35,421 nt of DNA. It comes from Fragilaria crotonensis. Lineage: Eukaryota; Bacillariophyta; Fragilariophyceae; Fragilariales; Fragilariaceae. Location of the stretch: NCBI GenBank assembly GCA_022925895.1, contig JAKSYS010000649.1, positions 1-35,421 on the forward strand. Reading direction: 5' to 3'. Positions 10,392 through 21,700 of this stretch are shown here, piece by piece. The notes below the pieces were generated by a model, which was not told the DNA's origin, made no database searches, and saw nothing but the letters and a program-made list of their open reading frames with translations. Within the stretch, counting starts at the first letter, position 1. Each line of letters begins with the position of its first letter. The position numbers and the translations under genes were made by a program.

Positions 10392-11365
10392 ATGGACGCT
10401 CCATCACCTACTGTCAAGACTTGCTTGAGCATTCTGAAAAAGGTTCCGCCAAAGAAGTCGAGCGAGGTGAGTTGTGAGCGGCTTTCGTCATGCCATTTAG
10501 GTTGACATGATTAACGCTGACTCTCGCAAATCGGCAGACATTGGCACTGATCAAAGATGCGCTTGCGTCATCGGACGCTGCCATGAGTGAGCTGTCGCAG
10601 CGTGTGGTTGACTTCCCACTCCAGAGCGTCGAAGACCCCTTGACTCAACGGCGATTTCTCTTATGTGAATTGAACAAGACTGGCACCAGCCACCGATCTC
10701 CTTATTCCAACACATTCGTACCTCCGTTGGAAAATGAACAGCATCTTCTTAATGACAAGCTTCGAAATTTCGAATTGCATGCCAATGAAGTGTGGGATGC
10801 GTACACGCAATTGTATTATGGTAAAGAAGCACTGGGGTCCGTTTACGTCAAGGAAGCGTCGACGTCGTCTCTGGCATGCTTTCTAATTTCAAAAACTGTG
10901 GAGAATGACGAACGACTTGCAGAAGGGCAATGGAATAGTTCGCATACGGTACATATCGGAAAGGTTATCAATGGTGTGTGTACCTACAAGGTTTACTCAC
11001 AAGTCATGATTTCCATGGATCCAACTTGCGACACAACATTGGGAGCGCAATTGTCCAGGGTTACAGAACAGTCGGAACGCGTCGTCCCCGGCCAGGAATA
11101 CGCAAGTCATTTGGAAAATATGGGGAAAATGATAGAAGATGTCGAAATAGAGGTGCGATCCAACCTTGACGCCGTTACCATCCCCAAGACAAGACACGTC
11201 GTATCGGGCCTACGTCACAAAGTGGGCGGACCAGGGATGGGCATCCCCATCATGGCGCGAGCTAGACCCAAGGGCGGTGTGCCCATGCCAGGCATGATGA
11301 TGGGCGGAGCTCATTCCGCAGCGCTGAATGCAGCCGTACTGAAGCGTGCTGCGAAGAAGTCCTAA
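10392..11365 (+). CDS. CAPZB: F-actin-capping protein subunit beta
   Basis: The beta subunit of the heterodimer that caps actin filament barbed ends in the cytoplasm; the alpha subunit is not in the window. Exon 1 is 10392-10466 (MDAPSPTVKTCLSILKK...), with a 71-nt intron 10467-10537 (GTGAGT...CAG), and exon 2 is 10538-11365, about 300 residues. Family signatures are clear: LLCELNKTGTSHRSPYSNTFVPPLE, corresponding to the LLCDYNRDGDSYRSPWSN-type block of animal beta subunits, then the helical LRNFELHANEVWDAY, the GSVYV and HTVHIGKV strands, and a C-terminal IRSNLDAV-like helix that normally ends near the actin-binding tentacle. The C-terminus has an unusual Gly/Met/Pro-rich tail (GVPMPGMMMGG) longer than in animals. 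The gene starts only 185 bp from the retroelement end, so its promoter may be partly inside that gap. The start is chosen because it gives the family N-terminus and a consensus splice. Confidence 0.93.
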
Positions 11366-11405
11366 ATTTCAAGTTTTGTAATACCCGTAATTTCACATCA
11401 TTTTC

Positions 11406-12599
11406 TTATGAGATTTGTGTGTCATGATTGAGGCGCACCTGGGACCACCACCGCATGAATTGTCGAAAAGTGATCTTTCGGTCATGATTCGCATCAATTG
11501 TGTTGAAGGCTTTCAATGTATACAAGTCATCAAACTCCAGACCCAAATCCCAAATGAACTGAGCGAATTCGGAGGGGTTCAGATACCCGTCATGATCAAC
11601 ATCGTGTTTTATAAACTCCAGCCAAACGAAATTCTCATCTGCCAACGATTGTCGTAAAGTCATAAGATTCTGATAGGCTCGTAAGCCGCTCGTAATGGCA
11701 ATCAAACCAATGACCACCATAAAGGTTCCTGATATGAAGCACATGAATACTTCCTGTGCCATGTTCACCACTCCCACGAGAATGTACAGCATTCCTCTCC
11801 CCCATACCAATCTGAGGACATTCAGATGGCGTGTCACAAAATTTCTAAACTTTGCACGTGATCCCAAAGGGTCTCGAGCATAGTTGGAACGACCGTCGAT
11901 GATGCAAATCAAGAATCCATGACTGAGAACAAAGCACGACAAGATAGCGTGACCAGCGGTCAGGAATCCCGCCTCCAAAGCATAAGGCAGTACGGTCGTA
12001 ATCATGAGCCCGACTGCGCCCAGGACGGCAGGTATGCGAAGAGCGAGGGAGCCTTCTTCGGCTGCAAATTTCCATTGAATCAGTTGTGCCATTACGAGGG
12101 TTTCTGGGTTCGGGAGTGGTCCTTCGCTCATGCGAGCAAACGCTTCGTCATCGGACGAGACAGCGCGTTGAAGGTGCACCATTTTTTGTTGGTGTGCTGA
12201 TTGTGACGACGCTGTAATGTTTCTTGGAACCTCAGCGCTTCGTGGAGCAGTTCGATCTTCACCACCATGAAGAGCAACAATGGCTCCAAGTTCGGGGTCT
12301 GGCTCTCGTGATTCTTTATCTGTTTCGAAACCCCATTCATCCCTCAACTGCACTGGTCCAACCTTCTCTCCCCATGATGGCGGAATATCAACGTCACTGC
12401 TGCTATAGCTATTTTCAACCAAGTGCGTTTGCTTCTTGTTGAGCGCAAGCCTTACCTGCTCGTTTCTAACAGGGTCGCCGTTGTCATCGGCCAAGAGCGG
12501 TTGTTTTTTCGAGGTCAACGTGTTCCTTGCTTGCTGTGTTTCAGCAGTGCTTACCGATTTCTCAGGATGTTCCTGTCGCTTTGTACTAAATAGTCTCAT
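11406..12599 (-). CDS. COPI-associated-type membrane protein with EF-hands
   Basis: A single-exon protein of 397 residues. Residues 1-160 are polar and probably cytosolic or disordered. About 187-310 carry four hydrophobic segments with the pattern of the COPI-associated protein family (Golgi vesicle membrane proteins such as yeast Tvp15): LRIPAVLGAVGLMITTVLPY, the GHAILSCFVLSHGFL segment, LVWGRGMLYILVGVV, and FMVVIGLIAITSGL. Two EF-hand loops follow. Loop 333-344 (DVDHDGYLNPSE) is canonical. Loop 369-380 (DANHDRKITFRQ) lacks the usual Gly and final Glu, so it should bind calcium weakly. A role in calcium-sensitive Golgi or endosomal traffic is inferred. It is convergent with the capping-protein gene, only 40 bp between stops. 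Confidence 0.75.
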   Translation of the reverse strand: MRLFSTKRQEHPEKSVSTAETQQARNTLTSKKQPLLADDNGDPVRNEQVRLALNKKQTHLVENSYSSSDVDIPPSWGEKVGPVQLRDEWGFETDKESREPDPELGAIVALHGGEDRTAPRSAEVPRNITASSQSAHQQKMVHLQRAVSSDDEAFARMSEGPLPNPETLVMAQLIQWKFAAEEGSLALRIPAVLGAVGLMITTVLPYALEAGFLTAGHAILSCFVLSHGFLICIIDGRSNYARDPLGSRAKFRNFVTRHLNVLRLVWGRGMLYILVGVVNMAQEVFMCFISGTFMVVIGLIAITSGLRAYQNLMTLRQSLADENFVWLEFIKHDVDHDGYLNPSEFAQFIWDLGLEFDDLYTLKAFNTIDANHDRKITFRQFMRWWSQVRLNHDTQIS

Positions 12600-13469
12600 T
12601 GCCGAAAGCTCTTGATGGTGCGGTATGTGTATACTTGTTGTTGTTCCCTGATATGGAATGCTTGTACTTCGTACTACTTGAACTTTTCCAAGTCGAAACG
12701 AAAATGTGAGTGCAGCGAGGCATTTTCGGCGAGTCGTTAAATCGCGTCGCTATAGGTCTATAAAAAGTACGCCACACGCTATCATCGTAGGACGAGAACA
12801 TGGGTACAGTACGTCGTCATACTTCGTACGTCGTAGCACATGTAGTCGGGACTCGGGATACTCGGCACTCGGCACTCGACACTCGACTCGAGACAGCACA
12901 ACAGTATGACTATTGGAACTCCTTCCTGTAGCAAGCAGCAAGCAGCAAGCAGTATTCGTAGGCAAGTAGGTGTTAATACGGAAGTCTGGTAAATGACGGT
13001 TTCTTTTGACCGAAGTGGGGCATTGGCGAGAACTGCTGTACATATGATTACTGTGCATGGATTTGACACCTTCGATATCTTTCACACATCGAACGACGTA
13101 CTGTACCTGGTACATTACCACGGTAGTTCCACTATTAGCACCGTAGAATATGTACCAGGATACCTGGTAGTACTCGTAGTAGATGAATGATGGAAGGGGT
13201 TCATATACCAGTATGCATACATGGTACTGGAGTACGGTACTGTACTAAACTATATATGTAAACATGCAGAAATGAGGAGTGCTCATAACCTACTTAATTG
13301 CCTCATCGCCGTGTCATGAACCCCAGTGACGGCCAACCGCATGATTTGTCGAGAGAGACCACCCCAGTTTGTGTCGGAAATTCTGTGAATGCTCCAATAT
13401 CCTCATCTCATTCATTTGATCACAAACAACTCCTGATTCGAACGCTGCCACAACGCATGCTAAAAGTTT
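12600..13469. other. Intergenic between divergent genes, repeat-rich
   Basis: No supported gene. It contains an ACTCGG/CACTCG-type tandem tract (about 12846-12892), three GCAAGCA units (12931-12952), and a GTAC-rich palindromic tract (about 13095-13250, nine GTAC in roughly 150 bp). It must hold the promoters of the EF-hand gene (leftward) and the CvfB-like gene (rightward). Confidence 0.6.
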
Positions 13470-14546
13470 ATGAATCGATTGATAGTCTTGGATCGCCTGC
13501 TTTTGCGAACGCACTTTCACTACGTCTCTCGCCCCATGAGGATTCAACGACCTTTTGCTTATTGCGTTGCTACATCGTCGTTGATCGCAACCCATGGCTT
13601 CGCTGTCCATACTGTCCCTTCAGGGCGTGCGTTGATGCACAGTACTAGCCGTCCCCAGGGACGACCCGAAACGTACGGCAACACCTCTCGTCGATCATCC
13701 AACTCCGATTCTATTTTCAAGTACGCCGACCCCATCCAAATCGAAGTTATGTCGTTCGGTCCGATGGGAGCGTCCGTCGATGTCGTCGGGCGAGGTCACA
13801 ATCCTAACAATCTAATTCCAGAGAACGTGTCTGCTCTAGGCAAAGGTCTCGTTCTGCAAAGAGAAATCCATTATTTTCGAGAAGCTAGAAACAATGTTGA
13901 TGTCGTCAAAGGGGAGGTTCTTCCAGCATACGTCCAAGAAGTTCGAGAAGACGGTCGATTGAACATTAGTTTGCGTGAACCGGGTGGCAAAGCCAAAACA
14001 GAATCAACTTCCAAACTCATTATGAAGCTTCTGGAGAAGTCGCCCGACGGCACCCTGTTGCTAGGTGACAAGTCTGCGCCGGAGGAGATTGGTGCATTTC
14101 TCCCTGGGGTTAGCAAAATTGCTTTCAAGAAGGCAGTAGCGGCGCTTTATAAAGAAGGCATAGTAAAACCCGGACCTCTGTCGATATCACTCATGGATGG
14201 AATCCAAGCGCGTAAACCGGGCGTTAAGACCGAGTCAGAAACACGAGTTTCGAAGACGCGCAATGATCAAAGTACTTACCCGGAACCTGGCGCCAAAGCC
14301 AAGGCACAATCGACTTCCCAACTTATTTTGAAGCTTCTGGAGAAATCACCGAATGGCACCCTGCTGCTTGGTGAGGAATCTACTGCAGAGGCAATTGACG
14401 CGCTTTTGCCTGGAGTCAACAGGATAGACTTCAACAAGGCGGTCGCCACGCTGGTCAGACAAGGTAAAGTGAAACCCGGACCTCTGTCGATATTACTTCT
14501 AGGTGAAAGAACGGCCAAACCAAGACGACAACGCCCTCAAAAGTGA
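13470..14546 (+). CDS. CvfB-like S1 / winged-helix protein, organelle-targeted
   Basis: A 358-residue frame from ATG 13470; a better start may be ATG 13536 (MRIQRPFAYCV), which gives a hydrophobic signal ending HGFA|VHT, resembling the Phe-containing cleavage motif of diatom plastid pre-sequences. The body resembles bacterial CvfB/YitL proteins. An S1-like part spans IQIEVMSFGPMGASVDV to VLPAYVQEVREDGRLNISLREPG, then a winged helix with TLLLGDKSAPEEIGAF and FKKAVAALYKEGIVKPGPLSI. In CvfB these domains bind RNA. Unlike the bacterial proteins, the winged-helix segment occurs twice (about 13981-14200 and 14281-14500), with the linker ARKPGVKTESETR between. The frame shows no introns. Function in plastid RNA metabolism is inferred. 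Confidence 0.72.
   Translation: MNRLIVLDRLLLRTHFHYVSRPMRIQRPFAYCVATSSLIATHGFAVHTVPSGRALMHSTSRPQGRPETYGNTSRRSSNSDSIFKYADPIQIEVMSFGPMGASVDVVGRGHNPNNLIPENVSALGKGLVLQREIHYFREARNNVDVVKGEVLPAYVQEVREDGRLNISLREPGGKAKTESTSKLIMKLLEKSPDGTLLLGDKSAPEEIGAFLPGVSKIAFKKAVAALYKEGIVKPGPLSISLMDGIQARKPGVKTESETRVSKTRNDQSTYPEPGAKAKAQSTSQLILKLLEKSPNGTLLLGEESTAEAIDALLPGVNRIDFNKAVATLVRQGKVKPGPLSILLLGERTAKPRRQRPQK
13981..14500 (+). repeat. Two tandem copies of a ~220-bp coding repeat
   Basis: About 13981-14200 and 14281-14500 align closely: both contain GAAGCTTCTGGAGAA and AAACCCGGACCTCTGTCGAT. They encode the doubled winged helix of the CvfB-like protein and differ mainly at third positions and in charged residues. 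Confidence 0.8.
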
Positions 14547-14557
14547 TTTGAGCGGCA

Positions 14558-14713
14558 TTGGAGACACTACCTGATGGCAACCTGTCGTTAGGAGAGTAGT
14601 CTACTCCAGAGGAGATGGGGGTGCTTTTGCCAGGATCCCACTAGGCCGACTTCAAAATGGCGGTCTTCGCGCTGTGTAAAGAGGGCAAAGTGAAACCCGG
14701 GTCTCAAAGCTGA
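14558..14713 (+). pseudogene. Decayed third copy of the winged-helix repeat
   Basis: Just past the stop at 14546, in another frame, the sequence reads LPDGNLSLGE, stop, STPEEMGVLLPGSH, stop, ADFKMAVFALCKEGKVKPG. This aligns along its length with both intact copies in the gene. Two in-frame stops and the frame change show it is not translated as it stands. The gene may once have had three copies. Confidence 0.75.
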
Positions 14714-14801
14714 AAGTGCGACGACGTATTGATAGTAGTATAACACTAGCGGTGTAGCATTTTATCTAGTAAAGGTGATTTATTGTTTTGGACGTGAAAC
14801 T

Positions 14802-16143
14802 TTACCCGTTCATTAGTCGTGGTATAAGATTGACTTTCGGCATTTTCGAGAACCACAGATAGTCTGATACCTTGGTTTGATAATCAATATTGGTAGGAGC
14901 TGTTCCAATTTCGAGTCGCAAGTACCGACTAAGAGATAGAGTCTCCTCCGCACTTGGATTCAACAACATGGTCGTAATGCAATCGTCAATAACCTTGTTT
15001 TCCTCTTTGTTCAGAAATCGGGAGATACGTTCCAATCGACCATTGTAACCTCCATGAACCGCACATCCTCAATAGGTGCAACGAAGATAACTAGCGATTC
15101 TGGTCGAGCAGCAGCATAACAGCAGCAGCTGTAGCGCCTGTTTCGTGCACCAAGATGCGTTCGGCAAAAAGTTACCTACTTGGTCTGCCTTGTCTTGGGG
15201 TTCAAAGTCTTTGAGCAGTGAGCGATCAGTGTACAGTCGAAACTTGGGATCCTGAGTCATGGCAATGAAACCTTCGAATCGAGAACGTATTCAGCTCGGC
15301 GATCGGCATCAACGTTTTGCAGCCCTCTTGATCGAACTATTTTCTGATCGTCAATTTCAGGGACATGGCGATCAAATCAAGACCTTTCAATTTGGCAAAC
15401 TCGAGAAGTGGTTTGTACAATTGAGCAGTAGAGTCTGAGACTCCTGCCTTGGTCAAGGCCTCAATTACTACTTCAATGTTGGCGTTTGAGGAAAACGATC
15501 CAATGCCGGTTGTGTGCTAAGGGGCGAACGGTAGTCCCAAGGCTGTCGAACCTTTCTGAGACTTTCTACCTTGCATAATGAAGTCCATCAGACTTTTTGC
15601 GAGGCCGACATCCTCTTCGGATGCATTCTTGGGTACACCCATGGCTACGAAAGTCGCGTACCCCTTGCCAGATTTCTTTGCTTCGTTTACATTTGTCCCG
15701 GTTGCGGATTGAACAGCACTGATCGTTCCGAAAACGCCCTTGTTCATCATATTGTTGAACGTGATTCGGTCTGAAACGACACCTGCCTTTCCAGTGCCAG
15801 ATCCTTTGCCTAGACCTCGGAGGATAGCTTGCTCCTGAGACGCACTCAAGGGTAAAAGAGTCGGAGGAATGCTAGAATCGACTCTATAGGCGAAGGGTCT
15901 CTTGGCAGGTTTATAGTCATCTGAAGATGCTCCTGCGATGGCGGGTATAGATCCAGCAGACAACAATCCGATGGAGATTGCTTTTCGTCGTGATATCTTG
16001 TCAGCAGACGAAGGCGATGCCTGTAGTTGAGATTGTGAAGTTGTTTGCTTTGTATGCAATACACCATTTGAGAACGAGTTCACTGAGCAACACAGTATGG
16101 CGGCAAGTATCAGCACGAAGCTGTTCGAGCCGTTCACGTTCAT
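14802..16143 (-). pseudogene. ChaN-like (haem-binding uptake fold) plastid-lumen protein, frame-broken
   Basis: The intact first part (15517-16143, 208 codons) begins with a signal peptide (FVLILAAILCCSVNSFS), a Ser-rich transit stretch, then a twin-arginine lumen signal SRRKAISIGLLSAGSIPAIAGA. So the product should go to the thylakoid lumen. After an in-frame TAG (15517-15519) similarity-like text continues in shifting frames to 14802: LYKPLLEFAKLKGLDL, GLQNVDADRRAEYVLD, FRLYTDRSLLKDFEP, FAERILVHETGATAA, GGYNGRLERISRFLN. This order resembles the ChaN/PF04187-type proteins of algae; the family call is from memory and tentative. At least four breaks look like a homopolymer one base short (for example AAGGTTTC and AACTTTTTGCC). 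If the TAG is also an error, the gene may be functional. Neighbours give no functional clue. Confidence 0.55.
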
Positions 16144-16870
16144 CCTTGTATGTTGTAATTGTTCGTTGTTGCACTCCGGAGTCCTCGCGCACTACCCGGT
16201 ACTTCTCCGTCAAGTAATGGCCTTGATTGATTGATGTCGACTCATAAAATATCAAGTTGACCTTGGGATTGGCTCCTTTCTGTAGATCGGCCGTTCGGAG
16301 TATGGAGTTCGCTGACGAACACGTGGACGTCGGGAGTCGGGAGTCGGGAGTCGGAACGAGGAGACGGCAAAACTGAAGCACATCACACATCACACATCAA
16401 ATATTCAGATGATACATACAACATACACGAAAAAGTGTGAACAGTAAAGAGCGGCCGGAATTGACAGTAGGGGATACAGGTACTGGAGTACGAGTTTTCG
16501 ACGGGACCAAACTACTGGCATAGGGCGTAGGGCGAAGACAGTAGGTCTTAACAAATAGTGCAAGTACTTGTACTGGAGGTCTGTGTACTGTACAAGTAGT
16601 GAAGTTTGCAGGCTTAATTACTGTACACTGAGTACTAGTAACGCTACAGAAAACCGTTATCGTTCCCCTTTTCTGCGAAGTTGTTTGTAAACAAAACGGA
16701 AATGAGAGTCGATTTCGGATTTTGACGTGATGACAACATAGCAAAATCGATTGTTTGTTTCATCGAGAGTATGGCTGGATTCACGAAGAGGATTCGCGAG
16801 GTAGAGCTCTACGTACTAGTACCACTATTTTTTTAGCGCTCGCATATTGAAAATTGATTTACACGCCAAA
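16144..16870. other. Intergenic, low-complexity
   Basis: No gene is supported. It has three tandem GGGAGTC units (16331-16354), a run of ACACATC near 16380-16400, and GTAC-containing palindromes at about 16480-16640. Confidence 0.6.
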
Positions 16871-17610
16871 TCACTTGCTTTTCATTCCATTGACCATGGC
16901 AGTGAATATCTCAACCAATTCTTGATATTCCGTGGAGCTTCTTGAAGCTACATCATCTCCTTGCTCTTCATGAGTGAAAGCACATTGAAGCTCCACAGAA
17001 AACGCAGTTTTGATAAATTCACGACCATTCCAATTTCTACTGATCACGCGCCAGGAGATGGCAGTAAAGGGAGCACCTTCTTCTCTTGTGATTCCAGAAA
17101 CGTTGTCTGATGAAGAGAACAGTTACCAGCATGTTGCCCAATTGAGTGTTGGTGTCAGTCATACCAAATGTCACGAACCATGATGACGATGACAGTGGAT
17201 CTTGGGATGGATCCAGATTCGAACCCTTAGAGCATCCCCACCAGGCGAACACGTGGTGAACTCCGTTTGGAACATTCTTGGAAGCATTTTCACCATTCCT
17301 ACTTTTTCCTTTCAAAATAAGGACGGAAGAGGCTCACAGAATGTCACTCCTCGGAACTTTTGCTCCCCAGACGTTGGATCAATTTGTTGGCTGTCGATGT
17401 GTCGACCGATGGCTTGCTCTCGACGTGACATGTGAAGTGCCATGAGTTGGGCATGCATTGCCTGGATACAGATGAAGGTCATAGCAGACTAACAGGGAAG
17501 ATGAATTTGATACTGTCACCGATGAAGCCTCTGTTGTTGGTGTGCTCCTTGATGGTGCTAGCAAGCAGCTCCAAACGTTTTGGCTACTAGAGCCCAATCC
17601 TGGTTCCATC
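16871..17610 (-). pseudogene. Possible degenerate coding remnant, family unknown
   Basis: On the minus strand several frames hold protein-like text that joins end to end: EQKFRGVTFCEPLPSLF, then GVHHVFAWWGCSKGS, then SSWFVTFGMTDTNTQLGNML, then DNVSGITREEGAPF and FIKTAFSVELQCAFTHEEQ, closing at a TGA at 16871-16873. At least three frame changes are needed. I do not recognise the family. It could be a pseudogene or a gene with sequence errors and introns that I cannot place. Confidence 0.3.
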
Positions 17611-17699
17611 GCTGGATCAATGCATCACGGCATCTCGTGATCTGTTGTCACTGCTAAGAGATAAGGAATCACCCATCATCATCCTGCAGGACTCGAGTC

Positions 17700-18038
17700 A
17701 TGGACACCGCACGTGTGAGGAACTTCTTGACGCTGGGAGCCCTTCACTTGCATTTGTCACCCGACACGGCGGTGGTGCGCAAGTTTCGAGATTTTGCTGT
17801 AAAACCTATCCAGAAGTTGCCAATTCTCTGCCCATTCAAGTTCATGAATCGGGAGAGACAGAATTGGCTGATATATGTCAATATCAATTTGAATAACCGG
17901 ACTTCTTGGCCAGTATTCGATTTGTCAGGATATGTCAATGACCAGCCAAGATATCTCATACAAGATTGGCATGAACTACACAATCCTGCTGCCCAATACA
18001 AACCTAATTGTCAACAACTTCAAATTGATTGGTGTTGA
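17700..18038 (+). other. Isolated 112-codon open frame, coding status unclear
   Basis: The plus strand reads protein-like text (LHLHLSPDTAVVRKFRDFAV, then WPVFDLSGYVNDQPRYLIQ), but the same interval also gives a plausible frame on the minus strand (17744-18001), so strand cannot be decided. No family is recognised. From 18040 to 18713 I see nothing further apart from short open frames. Confidence 0.2.
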
Positions 18039-18713
18039 TTGAAAGATCAAATGCTACTTTCTGAGTGGCTGCCTCACCCTGCCAAGAAATTTGAACGAAT
18101 ATGCTACTATGGCACATCTCGGATGTATTTTGTTGGGTGCGGTCGCCTGCAATCATGTTGCGTACAATCATAATGCTGCTTTCTTTAAAGCAGACCTCAC
18201 TATATTTATCCAACAAGCCGGGCAATCAAGAGCATGGCGGATGAGATGGAATCACTTTGATTTCAGCATACCCTTTCTTGGTGTTCGACTGTGGGCTCAT
18301 TCCTCCTGGTCATGACTCATGACTGCTCACCATCTTGTTGCCATTACCTTGCTTTGTTGGTGCAGATCTCGTCACGCTGGCGCTCACGTCGCGGGTTCTG
18401 AAACTCTCGAACATTATATTGTACATCGACTAGACTAGCTACTTCTTCATTGCCACAGTTGGGGTCTATTTCGGCTAGATGAACAAAAGCTGCACTGACA
18501 ACCCGATTAGAATCACCAATTCAGTAGCTGTACCGTAACCTTGGTATACTTTTGACGTCGGAAATAAAAAAATTAATACTAGGCCTACGTAGAGCTACCT
18601 CGTGTACCCAAAATATGCATCCAGCCATAGAGCACTCCGGTAGAGACCTGCTGGAGACACGACATCACTGTACACGCTTGGATGATTGTCATTCCTTCCT
18701 GGCATCGACCAAT

Positions 18714-21700
18714 ATGCCACGGGCCAAGGATACCAAGGTTTGGAATGAAGACTTGACGCTGGCCTTTGCTGCTCGTGCGCAGCAGGCACTGGCAGAAGGA
18801 AAGAGTTCGACCATCGGGTGGAACAAAGCAGCAGAAATCATCCAAGCAGTTCGCAAGGATATTTACAAAGCTAAGACTGGGCGGTAAGCTGCATTAGGAA
18901 ATCTGATTTGACTCTCTCTGCACCGCTTCTCACATTTCCGATACAGAATCTACAACCTTCCTGAAAACAAACTCGGGAAGAACGCTCTTGCCTTGGCTCA
19001 CGATATCATGTCAGGAAATAAATCTATCATTCCTGATGGACATATTCCTCAAAATGAGGAGCAAGCGAACCTGGCAGGTCAGAAAGGAAGCTGGGATAAC
19101 TATCCATATTTGAAAAAGATCAAAGCCGTTCTTTCCATCTGCTCTTTGTTTTGTTTTCTAAGTTATCTCACATGATTCTTCATCCATTTTAGATGAGGGG
19201 CGGAGCGTATGCAATATTAATGGCATTTCACCACTCTTCGACCAAAACGCTTTCCAAACCTCAGATTTGCCAACTCGCACAGCCATACTGCGACGAAGAT
19301 ATGGATGCCGATTTTCATGCTGGTCGCATGCATGGGGCATGGGCTGCCAACAAAACCCTATTGAAGCACCATCTCCTCACCACAGAAGGGAACAATCGTC
19401 AATACATTCACGGAGTTGGCTTTCGCTCCAATGGATGTGCTTCATTTACCCTCACAAGCGATGGCGAACAATTCACTGAAGCCATGCTTCGCAAGTTTGG
19501 TGCAAGAACTCAGCGGGGAGCAACAGGTCGTTCGTCCAGTACGATGACAAAGGCCGCGGTATTCAGTACACAGGACCTTTTCACCGGCACGCCTCAACTC
19601 GTGACTGCACAACCCCCCTCACGTCGCACTACCATGAAGGAAGAGTTCGTGAGTCCAGTCAAACGACCATTCGCAGGAACTGGATACAAGCTTGATGCGG
19701 CATCACCAGGAAAGCGAATCCGTCCAGCCGAAGCTGCAGCCGCGGCCGCTTTGGCACGCGCAGCTTGTCAAGATTCCAAGCGATCATCAAATGTTGTTCC
19801 ACGCTCGCTCTTTACTCCAACTCCAACCAGTGAATCATCACGAACATTCATATCAGAAAAAGCCTCTCCTGCGGGGCGTAGGCTCTTCAATAATTCAGTT
19901 ACCATCATAGAGGAAGACAGTGACGATGAGATTCCGCCTCCTTCACTTTTTGCAAAGAAGCAGCCCCTGGAAATCTCTCGGCGACGCCTAGGTGGGAACT
20001 TGAAAGCGTTTGACCTTTCGGGAGACAGCGATAGTGATAGCGACGATTACGGTACACCCAGATTCGCCAGCGATGCAAGAGACATTAAACCACGGAAGGA
20101 TTCATCGGTTGTAGACCTGTGTGGCGAGGAATACGATTCGAAAGAGCCCGCGATAAGGATGGCGCCAAACGATGTCATCTGTTTGGACTCGGATGATGAC
20201 GAAAAGCCCGCGTACCGACAAGGACTGGTTGTAAACCCGTATGATACGGAGGTGGGCACGAGCACAGAATTCACTTTTTGCATAGATGATCGGGAGAGAA
20301 TTCGCAATGCCGCCCCCGACGTCTTCGGACAGAACTGAGTCGCCTTCTGGAAACCGGTTGTCTCAAGTCTGTTTGGCCAGAAGCATTGAAAGACCCTACT
20401 GTCAACGAAGTTCAACTTCGCTTTGGCGATTTTCTTTCTTGTTGGGAAGCCAGCGCTTGGATGTCGTTGTAGAAAGGAAGCAGATTCGTGATCTCGTCAG
20501 AGATCGACCCAAGAGATCACTGGAAGCAGCTAGCAAAAATGAGGGATAATTTTCGGCATGCAGTGTTCCTGATTGAAGTTGACCCTCGTGAAGCTGCGCG
20601 ATTCACAGCACATGGATCCCAGAACCTCGAAGGTTGGAATGCATACAATACTGTGATTGATGATGAGAAATCTTACTATCTATTCATGTGCCGCGCATTG
20701 CTTTCTCATCGATCTGTTAAGTTTATACAGACCCGAGAGTTTCAGAGCTCCCTCCGAGCAGTGGGTGCGTTGGGATTGATGGCAGCATTCCTTGACATTG
20801 TACTTAAAGAGGACCCAGAGCACAATGCTCGTCCCGTTGATCAGTGTGCGCAATTAAAGAAGCGCTTAATTGCCGGTGGTCTTCCGGATGCTCTTGCGGA
20901 TCGAGTTGCCAGGGAATGCGGAAGTGCAAGACACCTGGATTCCCTTTACCAGGAATGCTTTGATCAAGAATGCAAAGAAAGTTTACTGCTTCCTCTGGTA
21001 GAGAGTATAGGCATTGAACATCTCGCAGCTGGAGAAAAATCTTCATGGAGTGATGCCATCTTCAGAACGTTCTATTCAGTGCATTCTGACGTCTCCAATG
21101 CAGCGACGTCGTACCGAAAGTTCCAACCAATTGTCACAGATCACGGTGAGCTTCTCTCTGCTTTGCACATGGACTTGGATGCAGAGGCAGCTCTGGATGC
21201 CATGCTATCCAAACCAAAGAAAGATGCATGCCACTTTCGCCGACGAGTCAATATCACTCTGTGCGAAGACCAGGCTGCACTGCTACCCTTGCCTAAGCCT
21301 GAATCATTTTTCACCCTAGCGACATCCGCCGTTCAGCCTTATGGTGCGTCAGTTCCAACCATGGTTTTTAAAACGAGTTCAGGGGCTCTCTGCTCCCCTG
21401 ACCTTTTTGTTCAGATAATTTCGGGCTCGTTTTTTGTAAACGAAGTCAAGGCTGCGATGCGCCAAATCGATTCTGAACATGTCAAGGTCGCACGACTTGC
21501 GGGATCGTCCATTGTGAAAGCTTGTACATTGCCGGGAAGGATGTCTACCACGTGTCGAAAGATACTGATCATTCATGGAATGTCGTCAGCCCTCGAGGCT
21601 GAGGCCAAAAAGGCTGGGTATCAGGCCGAACTTAAGGCGCTGCTTGATGTTGTCACTGCCGATTTGATGCTGGAGCACGATATAGTAGTTTTGCAAGCGC

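Noticed and set aside
13298-13648. A 116-codon plus-strand frame overlapping the CvfB-like start
   Set aside because: Different frame from the recognised protein, no motif, and it ends inside the signal region of that gene.
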